A stretch of 64,000 nt of DNA, taken from assembly GCA_949316495.1 (NCBI GenBank), contig OX439000.1:69818570-69882569 (forward strand), in the 5' to 3' direction. The notes below the pieces were generated by a model. The model did not search any database and had not been told where the DNA came from. It saw only the letters and a list, made by a program, of their open reading frames with translations. How positions within the stretch are numbered: position 1 is the first letter of the stretch; every line of letters begins with the position of its first letter. A program made the position numbers and the translations under genes. The DNA is from Amphiduros pacificus (taxonomy: Eukaryota; Annelida; Polychaeta; Phyllodocida; Hesionidae). This document shows, one piece after another, positions 57,687-64,000 of this stretch.

Positions 57687-60600
57687 CTGTGGTCAGAGCA
57701 CCAGCATGATGGCTAGCCACAGCACATAATAATACTGTGGAATGCATTATCATTGGCATCAAAATTCCTCAAATACCAAACCAGGAAATTAGCCCGCAAA
57801 ATTATTTTTTATCCTCATAATCCTATTGCATCTGTTCACAGGCAATCACTCCAGTTGATGCTGATGTAAATTCCTTTCCTTTTAAGTCAAAGAGAAATGG
57901 AAGAATAAAGAGGAGGTCGAGTTTATGAGCTAGCAGGTTGATCTATGGTTACGTTGAAGGTGGCAAATATGATCACAAGACATAACCGATGTCAACCTGG
58001 TATATCCCCTTAGGTAGTACTATTGTAAGTTTGTGGGATATTATGTGAGACTGTATGCACATTGATGGGGCAAGAATTGTAGGTTATGGAGGCAGACAGC
58101 TGTTGTCGTGGCAACAGATGTGGGACGGAGAATGTTAGATATCTGGCATCACACACATAGTAACACACCGAAACACTGCAATTATCACCACCAAAAACAA
58201 TAGAAGATACACTAGAGCAAACAAATCAATTATTTCAAAGGGAATTTCTAAAATGGCCACACGATGGAATGCTGAAAACAATTTTGCATGTCACAAAAAC
58301 TCTCCAGTAAAAAGAAGTCCTAATGGACATTTCCTTTGTTCAATATTAATTTCAGATTCTGAATGAAGAATTTTGAAAATTTCTTGACACCAACAGAGGC
58401 TTCATCATGGTTCAAGATGTGGAACAAATACTTTTAAAATTCTCTAGAAAAGGTAAATCACATTCTAAACATAAATGATCAAATGGCTCATGGCCCCTAC
58501 CCAAAGTGAAAACCCTGCCAAATTAATGCCACAATTAGATATACACATCTGATATTTATCCAAATTACTTCTTTGTGTACAATATGCTGAGGTTCTGCCC
58601 ACCATTTTGACTCAGATTGTGACCCATTAGTGCACATACCCAGGGCTGTGCAATCTGTCCAAGGGAACATCCATGCTAAGTGTAAATATATTGACTACCT
58701 CAGACTCAGCACGATCAAACAAATATGTACATTGTTTTATGCAGCATATGCTTCAGGCTTGACTATTCTCTTCTCTTGTTTACTAAATCCCTAATCCTTG
58801 GATTATCTGCAGGCTCTGTTAACCTCATTCTAAATGATGAACTGGATAATCATGGAATTATCTTAAATCTATTTTAATCAATGATGGTTTCATTGTTCTA
58901 GCAGAGAAAGCGTTTCTAGGGCAATGCTTTGTTTGTGTGGTAACTAAGGAAGTATTGGAGAAATCTCAATTTGCCTTTGATGATGTCAATTTTTTCAGAA
59001 GCATTTCTGTGACATTGACTACAAACATGACCTCAAATTGTCAACATTAATTGACTTGCATGCACATTGATTAATTTCTTGGAAATAAATAGGTATGATT
59101 TTATTGTGGGTGATATTTTTATTCAAAAATGAATAATTAACATTGTTATCTATATGGGATGTGTTCAATAAAAAGCAATCTCAATATTATGACACAATAC
59201 TGCCAACTGTAAAAAATAAATTCTGTGATATTATACCTGGTTTGACTGAGTTACAGCCCCCTCCCTCAAGAAAGTAAGGACCCTCACAGCATAAAAAATG
59301 TTCATTAGGGATAGTAACAGTCAATACCTATTATGAAAAGGGGAAATTCCATACCATAAAGTAGCACAAATTTGTATATCATACCCTTAGAAATGCATTT
59401 AACCATTCAGAATACATTGACTTAATGGATACAAATTGGATATTTAAAGGACAAAAAATGCCATGATTATATGGTAAAATGGGCAATTTGTATAATCAAA
59501 TAGCACTGGAAGTACTTATAATATACTAGTAATTGATCGAGTCAAGAAAATGGTCATGCATATGCCCTAGATATCATGCAAACAAAAGGTCAAGTAATAC
59601 GAAGGACTTGATATACCATAATGTAAACTTGATATCAAGCAATAAAGGATGCCTAAATCATCATGTAGAAAAATGTATTATTCAGTCAAGGGCATCTTCC
59701 TTGTGTGTTCAGTGCTTTCAAAACTTGGCTGCAGGAATCACAAATGATTCTAACAGTGATACAATTGGTGCAAATGCTTTTGCCAATCTCCTCTATTCAA
59801 CTTTTAATCCCCAACAACTATTCTTTACTCCAGTATTTCATTTCTGAAGTCCAATATATTCACTTATGGAAAAACTTGTCACGTTGATTATACTGTAAAA
59901 AGGTGAACAAGGCCCATTAATCAAATATGGTGCAAGGCAAATCTTGACTACCATCACTAAAAATCAAAGGAAGTATCACACAATTTTGATTTAATTTGCA
60001 ATTTTGTTAGTAAATCTACTAGATCTTTCCCTCATTAATACCTGCTGCCTATACATAAATAAAGAGGTCCTGGGTGGGTTGGCATGTGTGAGCATGCTGA
60101 CTTGATCAGGTTGATGCGAGTTGATACGGAAGCTGCACCAGAGAACGCAGCAGTGGTGGGTGTCTTGAGGAAGTTGTAGTGGATTATTGATCACTATTGA
60201 TCACAATGTCTCACCTAACTATAGATCTGGCCCAGTATTAAACAATAACTACCCCCTAATACGCAGGCAAAATAGGAAAGTCAAACACGTCTGGACTGGA
60301 ATCTGATTCTTAACTGCATCAGTGGTTTGCCCCCTGATGATAAAACATTCTTTCCTTAAATTTATATAGGTCATATATCTTCCCTGTTTATGAGTTCTTC
60401 CATTAATTGTTTTCTTTCCTTAAATTTATATAGGTCATATATCTTCCCTGTTTATGAGTTATTCCATTAATTATTTTCTTTCCTTAAAAGTATATAGGTC
60501 ATATATCTTCCCTGTTTATGAGTTCTTCCATTACTTGTTTTCTTTATGTGACACAGATTTGAATTAATCTCAGCTGAATATAAATAGTTTGGAAATATAA

Positions 60601-62945
60601 TGATGAGCATGTTGTGGTGATGGCTCCTATATAATGATATGGATTGTTCATTCAGTGTGTGACATTAATTAATAATACTTTATATGCACTTTTCATCATT
60701 ATACATGAAAGGGTTAACATCTAATTAATTTGAAGACAAGTCAATATATACCAAGTTTATGTTGCCACTGGTTACAATGGCAATTGTTTCCATATTATGA
60801 CATTTCTCCTACATTATAAGGTGTGCTAGCTTTAAAGATGCTATCTATCTCCTATGATGCACAAGAAGAGACCTTCTGTGAACTAGATGTGTCAACAATA
60901 CGGTCCAAGGTCATATAACTGTACACATAAAAACCTCAGTTGTATTAAACAATGTTCTCCTGTATCAGAGAATGCTGAAAACATGTCATTTTTTTCTCAA
61001 TGTAATATCCAACACACAATATTACAAATACAGTGAATAGATATACTGTGTGTGATTTTCTGATTGCTTACACATACATGTCCATGAATGCAGGAAAATG
61101 TTAATCAATTAAATAACTACTGGAAATAGTGTTATGAGTGAGATGGCTATGTCTGATGTGCGTTGAGGCTAGTGGAGCTATTCAGACAGGAATACACATG
61201 CATGTCCTGATACCATAACATGCATACCCCGACATATCACATGTCATCACTAGCATGCCCTGCACGTGTCTGACACATTACAAATAGAACAATTATCAAC
61301 CATAAATAATTAATTCCATGAACACCACTGATCACAGAAATGTTTCTAAACAATGGCCTAAAGGGATACCATGGTTACTAAAATAAACGGCTCCAATTAG
61401 TTAACCATCTTGGTGCTATGACAGCCATTGTTGCTATGCAATCATTGCACAATACACTTCTTGGGCCATTAAACTGTCTGCATAAAATGTAAACAATGCT
61501 GAGTCATCTTTGTTAATAAATCATTCAAATTCAAGAAAATCTTGATTATTTAAAAATGTAAATAAATGCTTCTCAATTAATCTGTCCTGGACCAAGGTTG
61601 TGGAGACTTTAATTTGTTTGTGGTAATTTTGAGCAATTAAATCCAGAATGTGGATTGCATATTGTTTCATGTAACAATTCATTGGATCAATATCTTGTCC
61701 TCTGTGTACGCCTCATATAAATAATTAAAATCATGCACACTAGGCTAGCATGCACAGTTTCTATTTTGAGAATATGTTTATCTTTAGAATAACACCAACT
61801 TCCTGGTTTTAACTAGTGAGATAATAACACTAATAAATTCATGAAAAAAAAATTAATGAAGAACTTATTTCAAGCAGAGAAAATGAAACATGCTCAGTAA
61901 TGTTATGCTTTTGGCATTTTTTTAGCCATATAGAAATATAGTCATGCATGACCTTTAAAATATGCCCTAACATCAGTTTTAATAATTCATTAATATCTGT
62001 GTCAAAAATTCATGAAATCAAAATAAATATAACAGCAATATTTTGGATGTACAATAATAAGACCTTGCTGCAAGTGTTGATGCCTGGCAAATAGAGACTG
62101 TTTTATACTAATGGTGGTGGCCATTTTATATGCATATGTGTATATAGTTCAGAGTAGATGTATATTGGCTCTCACAATAGTACAATATTTATAGCACACT
62201 AGATCAATATTCAGTATAATTTGCATCAGAAATAAAATCACAATTCTAGCACATTATGACTATTTCTGGAGTTTGGCTAGGCTGAAATGCAGAGAGAATT
62301 TGCTTGCCATCTCCCACTATTGTTAAAATGGATATTTCTTGTAAATGTTTGTTACCTTGACTGATTGATACAAAAAACCTACCATTATTTCAGCTGCCAT
62401 GCTTGGTCAGCAAACTGGATGTGTGCACAGCAGTGGTAATATTATTATTGGGATAATTAGGAATATCTACTGGGCATGGCACTGATGTCTTTATTGTCCA
62501 AGCCTCACAAGATTAACCAAATGCTAAAATATGTGGGTATTATATTGTTTGAAATATACTTTTGTTGTGAAAAAAGTGTTATATATCTTATTTTGTGGCA
62601 GTTCAGCTTTGTAGTTGAGCCTTGTTGTAGTTTAGTATTTCAACACAAGTAGAATGCAATGCATTGCATATGGCAGAGGTAAGCTCAGGTGTGGTGTTCC
62701 CATCTTACATGCTCAACACAGCTCATCATCTACAGAATGAGGTGTGGTCCACTGTACCATCACAATCACAATCACAACACAACATATAAGATTAAATTCC
62801 TCTAATCTATGGATTATCTATTCCCAATTCCACTTCATGAGAAACAATTTAAATCATTTTTTTAATCAAGCCAGAGAACTACATATTAGATGCTATGTTG
62901 GTGAAATAAAGCAGACAGCATGTCGGCACTTTGATGTGTACTCAC
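57687..62945. other. AT-rich stretch, no clear gene
   Basis: No confident gene. A plus-strand frame at 60066-60178 (from Met 60084, MCEHADLIRLMRVDTEAAPE) and its antisense are GC-richer but unrecognised. A 65-bp tandem triplication lies at about 60348-60542. Confidence 0.4.
60348..60542. repeat. 65-bp tandem repeat, three copies
   Basis: The unit contains TATATAGGTCATATATCTTC and CTGTTTATGAGTT, repeated three times with few differences. Confidence 0.93.
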
Positions 62946-63016
62946 CTGAGTTGTAGTAAGGATGCGGGTGACCATGGTGACGGGCTGCCATCTCCATCCA
63001 CCGAGGACCCACTTAA
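62946..63016 (-). other. Candidate 5' exon upstream of the PLPPR-like gene
   Basis: The minus strand has an acceptor-like ATTATTCTTAG and a near-perfect donor CTCAG|GTGAGT around 71 GC-rich bases. It contains ATGGAGATGGC and an ATG in a perfect Kozak setting (CACCATGG). Neither is in frame with the main protein if joined directly to 43338. The first gives a short upstream frame ending TGA that overlaps the region before the main ATG; the second overlaps the main start out of frame. Best read as a 5' UTR exon with upstream frames, but the joining is inferred. Confidence 0.4.
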
Positions 63017-63409
63017 CTAAGAATAATGCAGATATATGTCTTCTTCTGGCAGTGCGGTTATTCAGTCCAAATTATATAAATATGCCATATTCCAACTTCT
63101 GATATATTTCATATGATCAGCGATGAAGAAAAATCAATTGTATTGCCCAGCTGCCGTAGTTTTATAGTGTGTGTATATGTATATACCACTACAGCTGTAT
63201 ATATGACCATATGCGGCCGACTTCACTCTCAAGTCTTCCACGCTCTCAATGATGTCCAACAATTTAGTTATAACAATATGCAATATGAAGCTGTTCCTTT
63301 ACATTTTGAGTATTTATCGCCCTAAATGTCTAGTGCTGACACGAGCAGCGTTTGTCTGTGATAATGGTGCGTCCATGGTCACGCAGGCAGGTCCGGCTCC
63401 AGAGCTTAC

Positions 63410-63560
63410 CTACGCAGGCTACTTGTTTGGCATCGATCCGCGACACGTGCACCTGGCGGTGGGAATATGGCTAACATATTGCGCGGGCACGCCGCAGACA
63501 GAAAACTGGTGAACTGAAAGCAAAACGTGACAGTGCCACACAGAAATGAATTTATCACAT
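63410..63560 (-). other. Candidate first exon / promoter-proximal CpG-rich patch
   Basis: This is the most CpG-rich stretch of the right-hand 10 kb, ending on the minus strand in a donor CTGCGTAG|GTAAGC at 63410. The 5' limit is a guess. It could be the non-coding first exon of the PLPPR-like gene or of another minus-strand gene. No TATA box was recognised. Confidence 0.35.
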
Positions 63561-64000
63561 AAATAAATTCATGACTCTTCGCACTTGAGCGAGCAGCCAA
63601 AGGGAAGAAAGAAGACAATTTCACTCCTTTTGTTTTGTTTTATGTCATATTTTATAGCAAGATAAACTGGGAATGAGGTAAAACTTAGAGGGTGACCTTT
63701 ATTGTGCGACACTGACCTAGCACCTTCGTGGCAACAGTCAAGCAGGCTGTCATTAGAGAAAATATCAGAACTATTAATCTAATACAGTGCTGGCCCTACT
63801 AGCCCTATTTGTCCGAATAGTTAACACTATTTTGTGTATACATAGTAACATATATGAAGTTCAGGGCAAAGCTGACGCAATTGTTTGGACCACACAACTG
63901 GCATCTTGTTATTATCTGTTACTACATGACCATAATATATCCACAAAGATACCGAAACAATTTATTACAACACTAAAAGGTCAAGAGGTAATCTTCCTCT
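63561..64000. other. No gene seen
   Basis: AT-rich sequence to the window end, possibly upstream promoter DNA of the candidate first exon. Confidence 0.4.

Noticed and set aside
60066-60178. Plus-strand frame containing LIRLMRVDTEAAPENAAVVG
   Set aside because: Short, unrecognised, with an open antisense frame and no clear splice borders.

Overview
The window reads as AT-rich nuclear DNA of an invertebrate, most likely a lophotrochozoan and probably a mollusc. This rests on consensus GT-AG introns, a partial 28S rRNA copy of invertebrate type, tRNA-derived and LINE-type repeats, an intact-looking Ty3/Gypsy element and very large minisatellite arrays. No species can be named from the sequence alone.

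The one clear host gene is on the minus strand, about 34.2-43.3 kb. It encodes a six-pass membrane protein of the phospholipid phosphatase-related (PLPPR/PRG) family. Eight exons join in consistent phase to give a 463-residue protein. A shorter 369-residue form follows if the seventh exon is read through its donor to a nearby stop. Candidate non-coding first exons lie at 62.9-63.5 kb, which would make the first intron about 20 kb long and place two large arrays inside it. Motif C1 of the lipid phosphatases is intact but C2 and C3 are altered, as expected of a pseudo-phosphatase.

Layout: 0-3.4 kb, no clear gene; 3.4-6.04 kb, a 52-bp minisatellite of about 51 copies; 6.4-6.6 kb, a 16-bp minisatellite; 6.6-15.4 kb, AT-rich DNA with a few exon-like pieces; 15.4-16.5 kb, two adjacent terminal-inverted-repeat elements, one carrying a nested GC-rich miniature element; 18.4 kb, a tRNA-derived SINE-like head; 19.07-24.66 kb, a whole-looking Ty3/Gypsy element with identical 117-bp LTRs and a 5-bp target duplication; 24.66-25.16 kb, the 3' end of a LINE; 25.4 kb, a 28S rRNA fragment; 26.3-27.5 kb, a 22-bp array; 28.3-28.9 kb, a second 52-bp array; 30.8 kb, a TA microsatellite; 34.2-43.3 kb, the PLPPR-like gene; 45.6-46.3 kb, a 43-bp array; 47.0-53.3 kb, a 6.2-kb array of about 145 units, also 43 bp; 53.3-64 kb, sparse sequence with candidate 5' exons.

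The most unusual features concern tandem repeats and splice sites. The array in intron 3 of the PLPPR-like gene repeats that gene's own exon 3/intron 3 junction, giving about 33 extra donor-like sites in sense orientation. The 6.2-kb array repeats a pyrimidine-rich CAG|GTAAG motif, which has the form of a recursive-splicing site, on the other strand. Three perfect matches to the CTCF core consensus, where about 0.03 are expected by chance, are a separate signal.
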